Source of the DNA: Caballeronia novacaledonica
Lineage (GTDB): Bacteria; Pseudomonadota; Gammaproteobacteria; Burkholderiales; Burkholderiaceae
Direction: 5' to 3'
DNA: 64,000 bases
Assembly (NCBI RefSeq): GCF_900258035.1
Contig: NZ_OGTP01000007.1
Coordinates: forward strand, 62,001 to 126,000
Both the position numbers and the translations under genes were made by a program. The notes under the pieces are model-generated. The model did not search any database and was not told the origin of the DNA. It saw nothing but the letters and a program-made list of their open reading frames with translations. The first letter of the stretch is position 1. The number at the start of each line of letters is the position of its first letter. Shown one piece after another: positions 8,315 through 17,504 of this stretch.

Positions 8315-10053
8315 CCCGCGTCCGCTTCGTCGCGATCGTCTGTATCGCGCTTGCAGGCGATGCCGCCGCGCAGTCGTATCGCGATGTCGCGCCGATCGCG
8401 CCGCCTGCCGTCGAACGGCCGCGCGCTTCGCCGTCGCGGCCCGAGCCCGCCGAAGCTTCGCAGAACGTCGCGATTCGTGAGTTGCGCGGCATCGCGTTCG
8501 TGCGCGCGGATGGCGCGTCGGCATCGTCGGTGCAATCGGCTGCAGGCGGCGCGATCACGGCAACGAGCGCTCCCTTGCTCACGCCCGAATTTCTCGACGG
8601 CTTCTCCGCCGATCTCCACAAGCCGCTGACTTTCGCGCGTCTCGCCGACATTCGACGCGCCGTCGTGCAGCGATACCGCGCCGCCGGTCAGCCGCTCGTC
8701 GATGTGTACGTGCCCGAACAGGACGTGAGCGATGGCCTCGTGAAGATCGTCATCGCCGAATATCGCGCGGGGCGTGTGATTCCCAAGGGCAATCGCCATT
8801 TCTCCGATGCGCTGCTCATCCGCGAGATGCCGCTCGAAAGCGGCGCGCCGATCCGCGAAAGCGATGTCGCTTCCGGGCTCGCGCTGCTCAACGCGAATCC
8901 GTACCGGCGCGTGGACGTGATCTACGCGCCCGGCGCCGCGCACGATACGACCGATATCGTGCTGCAAACCGAGGATCGCTTTCCGTTGCGCATTTACGGC
9001 GGCTACAACAACGACGGCGTGCGCGATCTCGGACGCGACCGCATCCTCGCGGGATTCGACTACGGCAATCTGTTCGGCGTCGATGCGCGCATCGGCTATC
9101 AGATGACCGCGAGCAACGATCTGTTGAGCGGCAATCCGGATATCGAAGGCCGGCCGGATCGTCCGCGTTACATCGCGCATGCGTTCAACGTGGTCGCGCC
9201 GTTGCCGTGGCTCGATCGCGTCGAGTTGTTCGGCGTGTTCGCGCAGAGCACGCCGCGTCTGCCCGACAGTTACGGGCAAACCGGTCTCAGCGCGCAGCTC
9301 AGCTTCCGCTACGACTGGCGCCTGCCGCCGCTCGACAACGCGGGCGCGTGGCAACAGCAGGTGCAAGTCGGCTACGACTTCAAGCGCTCGAACAACGACC
9401 TCGAATTCGGCGGCTTTCAGGTGTTCAACGCGAACACGCATATTCATCAGTTCGTCGTTGCCTACGATCTTTCGAACAGCGATGCTTCCGGCGATACGCA
9501 TCTGAATGCATCGCTCTTCGCGAGTCCGGGCTATTTCGACAGCAGCAGCAACGACGCCGCCTACGATGCCGCGCGTCTCGGCGCGAAGCCGCGCTATCAG
9601 TACACGCAGCTATCGGCGCAACGCGACATGCCGCTCGGCAAGTCGGGCTTTTCGGTGTCGGCGCGCGGGCTCGTTCAGTGGACCGGCAGCACGCTCTTGC
9701 CGAGCGAGGAACTCGGTCTGGGCGGCGATGCCACCGTGCGCGGCTACGAGCCGTACGCGGCGCAAGGCGATCGCGGATGGAACCTGCAAACCGAACTGCG
9801 CGCCCCGGCGATATCGGCGGGCATCGCGGCGATGCAGCCGTTCGTGTTCTTCGATGCGGGGCACGTGTGGAATCGCATCGCCGAATTCGGCGAGGTCAAT
9901 AACGCGTCACTGGCGAGCGTCGGCGCGGGGATTCGCGTGCAGGCCGGGCGCTTCGTCAGCTTTCGCGGCACCTATGGATTTCCGTTGAAGGCCGTGGTGC
10001 CGAATGGATCGAAGGCGCCGGTCGGCGAGCTCTTTCTCGTGATCGGGAGCTAG
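8311..10053 (+). CDS. Two-partner secretion outer-membrane transporter (TpsB, ShlB/FhaC family)
   Basis: A 580-residue Omp85-superfamily pore that exports a TpsA exoprotein. It starts at TTG 8311 with a signal peptide (RVRFVAIVCIALAGDAAAQS). A POTRA region follows (LADIRRAVVQRYRAAGQPLVDVYVPEQ, then GRVIPKGNRHFSDALLIREMPLESGAPI). The C-terminal beta-barrel carries the conserved GGDATVRGYE near residue 475 (VRGY/F motif of the plug loop) and FVFFDAGHVWN. The start lacks its own ribosome site and overlaps a short upstream frame. The likely partner is the exoprotein gene just downstream, but on the opposite strand, which is an unusual arrangement. Confidence 0.9.
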   Translation: MTRVRFVAIVCIALAGDAAAQSYRDVAPIAPPAVERPRASPSRPEPAEASQNVAIRELRGIAFVRADGASASSVQSAAGGAITATSAPLLTPEFLDGFSADLHKPLTFARLADIRRAVVQRYRAAGQPLVDVYVPEQDVSDGLVKIVIAEYRAGRVIPKGNRHFSDALLIREMPLESGAPIRESDVASGLALLNANPYRRVDVIYAPGAAHDTTDIVLQTEDRFPLRIYGGYNNDGVRDLGRDRILAGFDYGNLFGVDARIGYQMTASNDLLSGNPDIEGRPDRPRYIAHAFNVVAPLPWLDRVELFGVFAQSTPRLPDSYGQTGLSAQLSFRYDWRLPPLDNAGAWQQQVQVGYDFKRSNNDLEFGGFQVFNANTHIHQFVVAYDLSNSDASGDTHLNASLFASPGYFDSSSNDAAYDAARLGAKPRYQYTQLSAQRDMPLGKSGFSVSARGLVQWTGSTLLPSEELGLGGDATVRGYEPYAAQGDRGWNLQTELRAPAISAGIAAMQPFVFFDAGHVWNRIAEFGEVNNASLASVGAGIRVQAGRFVSFRGTYGFPLKAVVPNGSKAPVGELFLVIGS

Positions 10054-10076
10054 CGCGCCGTCCGGCCGGCCGCGTT

Positions 10077-12434
10077 TCAGGGCTGCGCCTGCTGCCACTG
10101 CAAGACGGGATGCGTCGCGCCCGACGGCATCGCCCAGACGCCGCCCGCCGGAATGTTCCAGCCGGCGAAACTCGACGCGTTGCTCATCTGCGCGGTGCCG
10201 AGACCGTTCGAAGCGGGCGGCACGGCGCCCGAATTCGATCCGGCGGCGCTGGTTTGCATCGTCGTGTCCTTGTTCCAGTAGACGTTGCCGTGAATCGCGC
10301 CCTGGTTGTACGCCGCGATGCCGGCTTCCGGATCGGCCGAAGGCCCGCCGAAGCCGACCTGCCCGGCTGCGAACGATTCGTCGATCACGCCGCTGCTGCC
10401 GTTGACGAATACGAGTCCGCCGCCGCCGAAGCCGCCCACGACGCCCGTCGCGTACGACTGCGTGATCAGTCCGTTGTTGAAGGCGACGAGTCCTCCGGTT
10501 TCGCCGTGGTTCCCGGCATAGGTGGCGCCGGTCGCGTACGACTGCGCAATCGTGCCGTTGTTCACGCCCACGAGCCCGCCGGCGGGAATCTGATAGCCGA
10601 CCTCCGCCGTGCTCGACGACCGTTCGACGACCCCGTTGTTCACGCCGACGAGCCCGCCCGCACCGGCCCCGCCGAAGCCGTTCTGCCCGACGATGCCCGC
10701 CGTGTCGACATACGTGACGAGACCGTTGTTCTGCCCCGCGAGCAGGCCGAATGCGCCCGACGTGTAGTCGCCCGTGCTGGCGTTGGTGAGATTCAGATTG
10801 CGCACGACGCCGCTTGCGCCGATCACGCCGAACATGCCGTAGCGGTCATCGTTGGGATTCGCCACGGTCGCGAGCTTGTCGATCGTGTGGCCGAAGCCGT
10901 CGAACTGGCCGGTGAACGGCGTCTGCGTCGCGCCGATCGCCGTGAAGAACGACGGATAGGCGGTCGCGCTCGCGTCGATATCCTTGCCGAGCGCATAGGC
11001 GCCCGCGAGGTCTTTCGACACGTTGGAGAGATCGGCGAGCGTGTTCACGAGCCTGTACGCCGTGGCCTGCGTGACGAGTCCGCTGTATGGCGCGGCGGTC
11101 CATCCGCTGTTCGTGAGCAGCGTGCCCGGCGCATAGGCGCCGTTCATGTCGTAGAGCGCGCTGACGATGCCGCCGCTTTTCGACCAGTCGATCGTGCCGC
11201 CGTTCGTCACGGCGCCGCCGTTGTCGATGCCGCCCGCATCGGCGCGCAGCGTGAGATTGCCGTTGCCCGTGTTGCCGATGCCCGCGCCCGCGCCGATCGC
11301 CACGTCATGCGCCGCGCCGAGCGTGAGCGATGCATTGCCGTTCCACCTGACGTTCCCGCCTACGGTCAGATCGCCGCCGCTGGCTTCGACATCGACCGAC
11401 GTGCCGTTGCCGAGACTGCGCGCGACCGAGTCCGCGGTCGCCTGATCGACCGTGAATGTCGGCGCGCCGAGCTTCCACGTACGCGCGAACACGTTCGCGC
11501 CCGCGACGTCGAGCGTGTTCGCGCGCGTCTCGACCGTGCCGCCGCCGCCGTCCGCGTTCGTCGCGGCGATCGTGCCGTTCGCATGCACCTCGCCCTGGTC
11601 GGCGACCAGCCAGACGTGACCGTCGCGGGTCGCGGTGCCGGTCGCGCGGATCGCGCTGCTGTTGCCCGCGAGCGCGTACACGTTGCCGTCGGCGGCCTGG
11701 AGACTGGCTTGCGCCGCCTGAATCGTCCCGGCGTTCATCGCCATGCCGCCGCTGCCCGCCTGCACGAAAACCTGTTGTCCGCCCGACGCATCCCGCAGCA
11801 GCACCTGATTGCCGGTCGCGATTTCGGCCGTGCCCTGCGGCGCGCTGATGCGCCCGCCGTTCACCGCCGCCGTGCGCGACACGAGGAACACGTCGCCGCC
11901 GCTCGATCCGATCTTGCCGAGATTGATGACCATGCCGCCGCCGCCGCCCGAGAGCGTGAGCGGGCCGCCCTGCATGAACGCGTCGTTGCCGATGTCCAAC
12001 GCGGACGCGACGAAGCGCCCGCCCGTCGCGACGACGCCGCCCGGCCCGACCAGCACGCCCTGCGGATTGACGAGATACACGCTGCCCGTGGCGCTGAGCT
12101 GCCCGAGGATCACCGACGCGTCGCCGCCCGTCACGCGATTGAGCGTCGCGCCGGTGCCGTTGTGGAACGTGACCTGCCGTCCGCTGCCGATCGAGAAGCT
12201 GTTCCAGTCGATGACGCCGCGCGCCGACGTCTGATCGATCGTGAGCGACTGGCCGCCGCCGCCGATCGCGCCGCTGCCCGCGACGAACTGGCCGCCGCGC
12301 GGCAAGGGCGGCGCGGCGCCGGCGAAACTCGCGCACGTCAGGCCCGCGACGAGCGGCACGAGCACCGCGAGCGGCCGCAACCGCGCGCGACGAATCCGGA
12401 TATGAGGAAGGAGCGGACGAATGCTGCGCGGCAT
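10077..12434 (-). CDS. Two-partner secretion exoprotein (TpsA) with GLUG repeats
   Basis: A 785-residue secreted adhesin-like protein from ATG 12434, behind the near-perfect ribosome site GGAGGTCGCC. After a long signal region comes the filamentous-haemagglutinin N-terminal TPS domain: QFVAGSGAIGGGGQSLTIDQTS, WNSFSIGSG, VNPQGVLVG near residue 123. The middle is a Gly/Asn-rich beta-helix. From about residue 560 to 690 there are GLUG-type repeats (GGLVGVNNG at about 591 and 613, GGLVAFNNG at about 645, GGLVFVNG at about 672). It is short for the family, with no large C-terminal repeat region. Its stop lies 23 bp from the stop of the TpsB gene, tail to tail. Function is probably surface adhesion, inferred from the family. 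Confidence 0.9.
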   Translation of the reverse strand: MPRSIRPLLPHIRIRRARLRPLAVLVPLVAGLTCASFAGAAPPLPRGGQFVAGSGAIGGGGQSLTIDQTSARGVIDWNSFSIGSGRQVTFHNGTGATLNRVTGGDASVILGQLSATGSVYLVNPQGVLVGPGGVVATGGRFVASALDIGNDAFMQGGPLTLSGGGGGMVINLGKIGSSGGDVFLVSRTAAVNGGRISAPQGTAEIATGNQVLLRDASGGQQVFVQAGSGGMAMNAGTIQAAQASLQAADGNVYALAGNSSAIRATGTATRDGHVWLVADQGEVHANGTIAATNADGGGGTVETRANTLDVAGANVFARTWKLGAPTFTVDQATADSVARSLGNGTSVDVEASGGDLTVGGNVRWNGNASLTLGAAHDVAIGAGAGIGNTGNGNLTLRADAGGIDNGGAVTNGGTIDWSKSGGIVSALYDMNGAYAPGTLLTNSGWTAAPYSGLVTQATAYRLVNTLADLSNVSKDLAGAYALGKDIDASATAYPSFFTAIGATQTPFTGQFDGFGHTIDKLATVANPNDDRYGMFGVIGASGVVRNLNLTNASTGDYTSGAFGLLAGQNNGLVTYVDTAGIVGQNGFGGAGAGGLVGVNNGVVERSSSTAEVGYQIPAGGLVGVNNGTIAQSYATGATYAGNHGETGGLVAFNNGLITQSYATGVVGGFGGGGLVFVNGSSGVIDESFAAGQVGFGGPSADPEAGIAAYNQGAIHGNVYWNKDTTMQTSAAGSNSGAVPPASNGLGTAQMSNASSFAGWNIPAGGVWAMPSGATHPVLQWQQAQP

Positions 12435-12698
12435 GGCGACCTCCGGTCGGTGTCGATCGTTTTCATCGTTCTTGGCCGCTGACGGTGTAGCCGCGCTTCA
12501 CCCGGCGATTCGAGTCACGGCGGGGGAGCTTTCATCGACGTGCGAGCAGGCGCGCCGATGGTAGCGCCGCACCATGCGCGTCTATGTGGGGTTCCGCACA
12601 TATCGCCGGTCGAAAAAATGTCGGTGGCCGGACGCGAGACGCATCGGGGCATGCGCGCGCCGCGGCATGAAAATTGATCGCCGCACCGAAGAAGGGCG

Positions 12699-13067
12699 CT
12701 AATGCGAAGGCCTGCGCCGGCTCGTCAACTCGATTCGGCACGCCTGATAGATGCGCTGCACGAGCGCGCTGTCGTAGTCGAGATCCTCGCCTTCGAGAAT
12801 GCGCTCGATGTCGCCGCGTGAGGCATCGGCGTCGAGCGTGGTCGAGAAGCGCGCGGCAAGCGCCTGCGCCGCCGCCGAGAGCCGCGCGGTTTCGATCCAC
12901 TCCGCCGCGCGATGATGCCGGTCGAGCCAGCGATGCGCCGTGCGCACCTGAAACGAGGTATCGGGCCAGTCGCCTTCGATGTAATACGCGCCGAGCAATC
13001 CGCACGTGAGCCAGCACAACAGATGCACCCGGTCGTCGGGGCCGAGGGGATAGCGCACTTGACTCAT
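12699..13067 (-). CDS. Hypothetical protein
   Basis: The frame is open to 13136. ATG 13067 (MSQVRYPLGPDDRVHLLCWL) is taken as the start because the upstream residues look like non-coding sequence; ATG 13091 is possible and neither has a strong ribosome site. The 122-residue product is soluble and helical, with acidic patches (ADASRGDIERILEGEDLDYD). No family is recognised. About 260 bp between it and the TpsA gene start (12435-12698) hold no gene that I can support. Confidence 0.5.
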   Translation of the reverse strand: MSQVRYPLGPDDRVHLLCWLTCGLLGAYYIEGDWPDTSFQVRTAHRWLDRHHRAAEWIETARLSAAAQALAARFSTTLDADASRGDIERILEGEDLDYDSALVQRIYQACRIELTSRRRPSH

Positions 13068-13239
13068 GATGGCGGCACCGAAATGACCCATCGGAATGAC
13101 GCATCGACGATAGCATGCCGCACATGCGCCCGGCATGCGGCTCGCGTATGTTCCTACGCGGCGCGCATGCGGCTGGCGATCGAACGGCCCGGCGCACGTT
13201 CCTGAACGCGGCGGCGCCGGGCCTCTTCCTCGCTGAACG

Positions 13240-14385
13240 TCAGAACGCGTGCCGCAACGCCACCCGCGCGACGAACTGCTCCGAATTCGACGACAAACCC
13301 AGCGCGCCCGGAATGAACGCCTGATCCATCACGGATTCGGTCGATTCACCGGTGATCTTCTGATACGCGCCCTGCAGGTACACATCGGTGCGCTTCGACA
13401 GGAAGTAATCCGCCATCAGACCGGCCGAATGAATGCGCGGCTTCACGGTGCCCGCCGCCGAGTCGTACGTCTCGATCGAATACACGTATTGCGCGCCGAC
13501 GAAGAAGTCCGGCGTGAACTGATACTTCCCGTTCACTTCGAAGTTCTGATACTTCAGATTCTTGAGCGAATTCCCTGCCGGCGCGAGCGGCACGCCGATA
13601 TAGCCGTTCGTCACCGGATCGCGATAACTCGAGTTCGTGTACGCGAACCCCGCGGTCGCGTTGCCGAACGTGTAATTCACGCCCGCGCCGAAAATCTGCA
13701 TGCGCCGGGCGATGAAGCTGGCGTCGTTCGTGGCGATCGCGCCGTTCGCATTCGAACCCGTGCCGTCGGCGCGCAAATAGGCCGCGCCGGCCAGCAAGCC
13801 GCCATTCGCATACGATGCCCCGACGCTGTACTGCCGGTTGCTCGCGAAGTTCGTTTCGTTGCTGAAGCTGTACGTGCCGCCGAACCGGAAGCCGGAAAGC
13901 GAAGGGCTCGCATACTTGACCGTGTTGTTCACGCGGAACGAGTTGTCGGTGTTGTCGTTATCGAACGGATGCGCGAAGAGATAGCCGGCCCAGTTGCCGT
14001 TGGCTGTCGTCGGCGCGAGATAGTCGACCACCGAATCGTACTGGCGGCCGAGCCTGATGGAGCCGAAACGGTCGTTGTTTAGTCCCACGTACGCCTGCCG
14101 CCCGAACATGCGCCCGCCTTGCCCGGCGGCGCCGTTGCTCAGATTCACGCCGCTTTCGAGCTGGAAGACGGCCTTCGTGCCGCCGCCGAGATCCTCGACC
14201 CCGCGCAGGCCCCAGCGGCTGCCCGCCGCGTAGCCGCTCGTGAGTTCATAGGCGTGATTCCCGCCGACATTGCTCGTGTAGTCGAATCCTTCGTCGAGGA
14301 TGCCGTACAGCGTGACGCTGTTCTGCGCATGCACCGAAGTGGCGATGCACGCGAGCGCGGTCAGGGAAATTGCTTTGATTCTCAT
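13240..14385 (-). CDS. Outer-membrane porin, OmpC-like (second copy)
   Basis: A 381-residue porin from ATG 14385. It has a signal peptide (KAISLTALACIATSVHA before QNS), the mature start SVTLYGILDEGFDYTSN, GLRGVEDLGGGTKAVFQLESG and MFGRQAYVGLNNDRFGSIRLGRQYDSV, and ends VALRHAF. The constriction-loop region differs from porin 1, so a different solute preference is likely. It is transcribed divergently from the AldA-like gene and the uptake/oxidation cluster at 14.7-20.4 kb, so it may be the outer-membrane entry for that substrate. This link is inferred from position only. Confidence 0.92.
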   Translation of the reverse strand: MRIKAISLTALACIATSVHAQNSVTLYGILDEGFDYTSNVGGNHAYELTSGYAAGSRWGLRGVEDLGGGTKAVFQLESGVNLSNGAAGQGGRMFGRQAYVGLNNDRFGSIRLGRQYDSVVDYLAPTTANGNWAGYLFAHPFDNDNTDNSFRVNNTVKYASPSLSGFRFGGTYSFSNETNFASNRQYSVGASYANGGLLAGAAYLRADGTGSNANGAIATNDASFIARRMQIFGAGVNYTFGNATAGFAYTNSSYRDPVTNGYIGVPLAPAGNSLKNLKYQNFEVNGKYQFTPDFFVGAQYVYSIETYDSAAGTVKPRIHSAGLMADYFLSKRTDVYLQGAYQKITGESTESVMDQAFIPGALGLSSNSEQFVARVALRHAF

Positions 14386-14665
14386 GAAGTCTCAAGTCTT
14401 TTTGGTTATTTGAGAAGAAGTCCCAACCATCGATCTGGGCGGGACCGCGAGCGACGGATTGTCCGCGATGAAAGTGCGGCTGCAAATGGATTTAGTCGAA
14501 GACCAAGCGTGAGTTTTCCGAATGTTCTTCCAGAAAATTCTTCGCTTGTCGTTGCAGCGCGAGGCGCGGAAAAATGCGCCGCAAATGCGTTGTGTTGTCG
14601 CGGCGGTGCCCGAAATCCCGGCGACCGGCCGGCACGACGCACAGCGATCAAGGAAACCGCCAGAC

Positions 14666-16090
14666 ATGAAGCCAGAAAGCAATTTTGTGAACGGACGTTT
14701 CATCGAGCCCGCGAGCGATCACGTCACCGCCATCCTGAATCCCGCGACCGAAGAGGTGGTGGGGCACGTCCACAACGCGTCGCGCGAGCAGGCGTTGCTG
14801 GCCGTCGAACAGGCCGCCGCCGCGCAGCGTCTGTGGCGCGTGACGACGGCCGCCGAGCGCGGCGCGCACATGCAGCGTCTCGCCGACGCCATCGTCGAAG
14901 CGTCCGCCGAGATCGGCGCGGCGCTGTCGGCGGAGTCCGGCAAGAGCCTGCTCGACGCGACCAACGAAGCCGTGTACGCCGCGCAGATCACGCGTTATCA
15001 CGCCGAATGGGCCCGCCGCATCGAAGGCGAAGTCATTCCGAGCGATACGCCGAACGAGAATCTCGTGCTGCATCGCGAGCCGATCGGCGTCGTCGCGTGC
15101 CTGATTCCGTTCAATTTCCCGATCTACACGCTGATGCGCAAGATCGCGCCGGCGCTAATTTCGGGCAACACGGTCGTCGTGCGTCCGAGCAACAACACGC
15201 CGCTGTCGGCGTTCGAACTGGCGCGCGCCGTCGAGCGCGCGGCGCTGCCTCCGGGCGTCGTCAATATTCTCGCGATGGAACACGCAACGGCCGAAGCCGT
15301 CTGCACGCATCCGAAGGTCGGCATGATCACGCTGACGGGCAGTGTCAACGCGGGCCGCAAGGTGCTCGAGTACTGCAAGGCGAACATTGCGAAGCCTTCG
15401 CTGGAACTGGGCGGCAAGACGCCCGCGATCGTCGAGCCGGACGCCGACCTGCAAAAGGCCGCGCGCGAGCTCGTCGCCTCGAAGCTCACGCATTCCGGTC
15501 AGCTCTGCACGGCCATCGAACGCGTCTATGTTCACGAGAGCATCCACGACGAATTCGTCGGCCTGCTGCGCGAGCAGATGACGGCGAAGCGCATCGGCGA
15601 TCGTCACGAGGACGCGAGCAACATGGGTCCGCTCGTGAACAAGGCATCGCGCGACGGCATTCACGCGATGGTCCGCCGCGCAGTCGAGGCGGGCGCCAGG
15701 CTCGAAACCGGCGGCGAAGTGCCGAATCGCAAGGGCTTTTTCTATCCGCCGACGCTGCTCTCGAACTGCCGTCAGGACATGGAGATCGTGCAGGAAGAGA
15801 CCTTCGGTCCGGTGCTCGCGGTGCTCAAGTACGCGACCATCGACGAAGCGCTCGCGATGGCCAACGACCACCAGTTCGGCCTCTCGTCGGTGCTCTACAC
15901 CGAGAATTACCGCACGGCGATGAAGGTCGCCAACGCGATCGAAGCAGGCGAGCTCTACATCAACCGCACGCCTGCCGATCCTTACCAGGGTTTCCACGCC
16001 GGCTGGAAGCGCTCCGGCATCGGCGGCGACGACGGCAAGCACGGCATGCTCGAGTTCACGCAGACGCGTCTCGTCGTCATGAAGTACTGA
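14666..16090 (+). CDS. aldA: NAD-dependent aldehyde dehydrogenase, lactaldehyde/glycolaldehyde (AldA) type
   Basis: A 474-residue ALDH. The frame is open from 14522, but ATG 14666 (MKPESNFVNGRFIEPASDH) is preceded by AAGGAAACC and matches the family start. It oxidises a small aldehyde to its acid with NAD. Visible are the substrate channel PFNFPIYTLMRKIAPALISGN, the general-base Glu in LELGGKTP and the nucleophile Cys in HSGQLCTAIERVYV. The tail (GFHAGWKRSGIGGDDGKHG) closely follows E. coli AldA from memory. It opens a forward cluster with an MFS carrier, an enolase-superfamily enzyme and a GMC oxidoreductase, so it probably handles an aldehyde from a sugar or sugar acid. Confidence 0.88.
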   Translation: MKPESNFVNGRFIEPASDHVTAILNPATEEVVGHVHNASREQALLAVEQAAAAQRLWRVTTAAERGAHMQRLADAIVEASAEIGAALSAESGKSLLDATNEAVYAAQITRYHAEWARRIEGEVIPSDTPNENLVLHREPIGVVACLIPFNFPIYTLMRKIAPALISGNTVVVRPSNNTPLSAFELARAVERAALPPGVVNILAMEHATAEAVCTHPKVGMITLTGSVNAGRKVLEYCKANIAKPSLELGGKTPAIVEPDADLQKAARELVASKLTHSGQLCTAIERVYVHESIHDEFVGLLREQMTAKRIGDRHEDASNMGPLVNKASRDGIHAMVRRAVEAGARLETGGEVPNRKGFFYPPTLLSNCRQDMEIVQEETFGPVLAVLKYATIDEALAMANDHQFGLSSVLYTENYRTAMKVANAIEAGELYINRTPADPYQGFHAGWKRSGIGGDDGKHGMLEFTQTRLVVMKY

Positions 16091-16153
16091 TTCTCGCGGC
16101 CGCTGTCCGGCCAATCACTTTCACCCTAGACAAAAACATATTGAAGGCCCAGC

Positions 16154-16177
16154 CGCGCGGCATCCGCATGCCGCGCG
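16154..16177 (+). other. Strong hairpin in the aldA-MFS intercistronic gap
   Basis: A perfect 10-bp stem: CGCGCGGCAT (16154-16163) pairs with ATGCCGCGCG (16168-16177) around a CCGC loop, without a following T run. It sits in the 112-bp gap between the dehydrogenase and the MFS gene. It is more likely an mRNA-stability or partial-attenuation element than a terminator, since the downstream genes continue in the same direction. Confidence 0.5.
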
Positions 16178-16202
16178 CCGCTGCCCTTCGAGGAGAACGA
16201 CT

Positions 16203-17504
16203 GTGTCATCGAATCCCGCTCAATCCGGTCAGAGCGTGATCGCGCCGCGCGAGACCACGCGCGCCGACCGCTATATTCAACTCGCGCTGCTCGTGATCGC
16301 CGCCGGCGCCATCTATCCGATTCTGTATCTCCGGCAGGTCTATCAGCCGACCATGCTCGAGGTCTTTCACATCACCGAAGCGCAACTGGGGTATCTCTAC
16401 TCCGCGCTCGGCACGATCTTTCTCGTCTGCTATCTGCCGAGCGGCTGGCTCGCGGATCGCGTCGCGCCGCGCGTGCTCATCAGCTTCTCGCTGGTCGCGA
16501 CGGGCGCGCTCGGGCTGTGGTATTCCACCGCGCCGTCGTTCGGCTGCCTGATCGCGATCTTCGGCGGCTGGGGCCTGACGACCGGTCTCACGTTCTGGGC
16601 CGCGATCATCAAGCGCGTGCAAATGATCGCCGCCGACAACGAGCAAGGCCGCTTCTTCGGCTTTCTCGATGGCGGCCGCGGCCTGATCGAAGCGATGCTC
16701 GCGACCATCGCGATCACGCTCTTCGCGTGGGTCACGCAGACGCGCGGCGAATCCGCTACCGCGGGCTTCCGGGTCGTCGTCTACCTGTACGCATTCCTGT
16801 GCATCGGGCTCGGCGTGGCGCTCGCCGTCGTGCGCGATCCGCAAGGCGCGAACCCTGCGCAAGGCGTGCGGGAAAAGCGCAACGCGTTTCGCGATCTCGC
16901 CGTGCTGCTGAAGAACCCGCAACTGTGGCTGCTTTCGGCGATCGTGTTCTGCGGCTATCAGGTGTTCTGGGCGACGTACAGCTTCTCCGCGTATCTGCAC
17001 GAGAAGGAAATCGGCTTGTCGGTGGTGGCCGCGGGCTTCATCACGACGGCCAAGCTGTGGATGCGCCCGATCGGCGGCATCGGCGGCGGCTTTCTCGGCG
17101 ACCGTTTCTCGAAAACCTCCGTGCTCGTGTTCGCGCTGTTCGCGGCGGCTGCGGCGCTGCTCCTGCTGATGGCCGCGCCGTCGATCGGCAGTCACGTGCT
17201 CATCGCGGTGATCGTGCTGTTCATCGGCGTGATGACGTACGCGATTCGCGGCCTCTACTGGTCGCTGCTCGATCAATGCAAGGTGCCCGCCGAAACCATG
17301 GGCCTCGCGATCGGCCTCGTTTCGATGATCGGCTATTCGCCCGATGCGGTGCTGCCGCTCATCAACGGCTATCTCACGCAGAACTATCCGGGCGCGCATG
17401 GCTATCAGCTCTACTTCGGCTACATCGCGTCCATGTCCGCGCTGGGCGGCGTGGCCGGGCTCGTCTTCAAACATCGACTGAACAAACTGGGAGCGCAACA
17501 ATGA
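16203..17504 (+). CDS. MFS transporter of the sugar-acid cluster
   Basis: A 433-residue inner-membrane carrier starting at GTG 16203 behind AGGAGAACGACT. About 12 hydrophobic helices are seen, with the MFS signature GWLADRVAPRV after helix 2 and GGGFLGDRFSKTS in the second half. Its stop (TGA 17502-17504) overlaps the ATG of the next gene, so the two are translationally coupled. That makes the substrate of the enolase-superfamily enzyme, probably a sugar acid, its likely cargo. Confidence 0.88.
   Translation: MSSNPAQSGQSVIAPRETTRADRYIQLALLVIAAGAIYPILYLRQVYQPTMLEVFHITEAQLGYLYSALGTIFLVCYLPSGWLADRVAPRVLISFSLVATGALGLWYSTAPSFGCLIAIFGGWGLTTGLTFWAAIIKRVQMIAADNEQGRFFGFLDGGRGLIEAMLATIAITLFAWVTQTRGESATAGFRVVVYLYAFLCIGLGVALAVVRDPQGANPAQGVREKRNAFRDLAVLLKNPQLWLLSAIVFCGYQVFWATYSFSAYLHEKEIGLSVVAAGFITTAKLWMRPIGGIGGGFLGDRFSKTSVLVFALFAAAAALLLLMAAPSIGSHVLIAVIVLFIGVMTYAIRGLYWSLLDQCKVPAETMGLAIGLVSMIGYSPDAVLPLINGYLTQNYPGAHGYQLYFGYIASMSALGGVAGLVFKHRLNKLGAQQ

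Noticed and set aside
10110..12482. 790-codon open frame opposite the TpsA gene
   Set aside because: It is an antisense shadow of a Gly/Ala/Asn-rich coding region. Its product is a low-complexity Arg/Ala string without domain or ribosome site.
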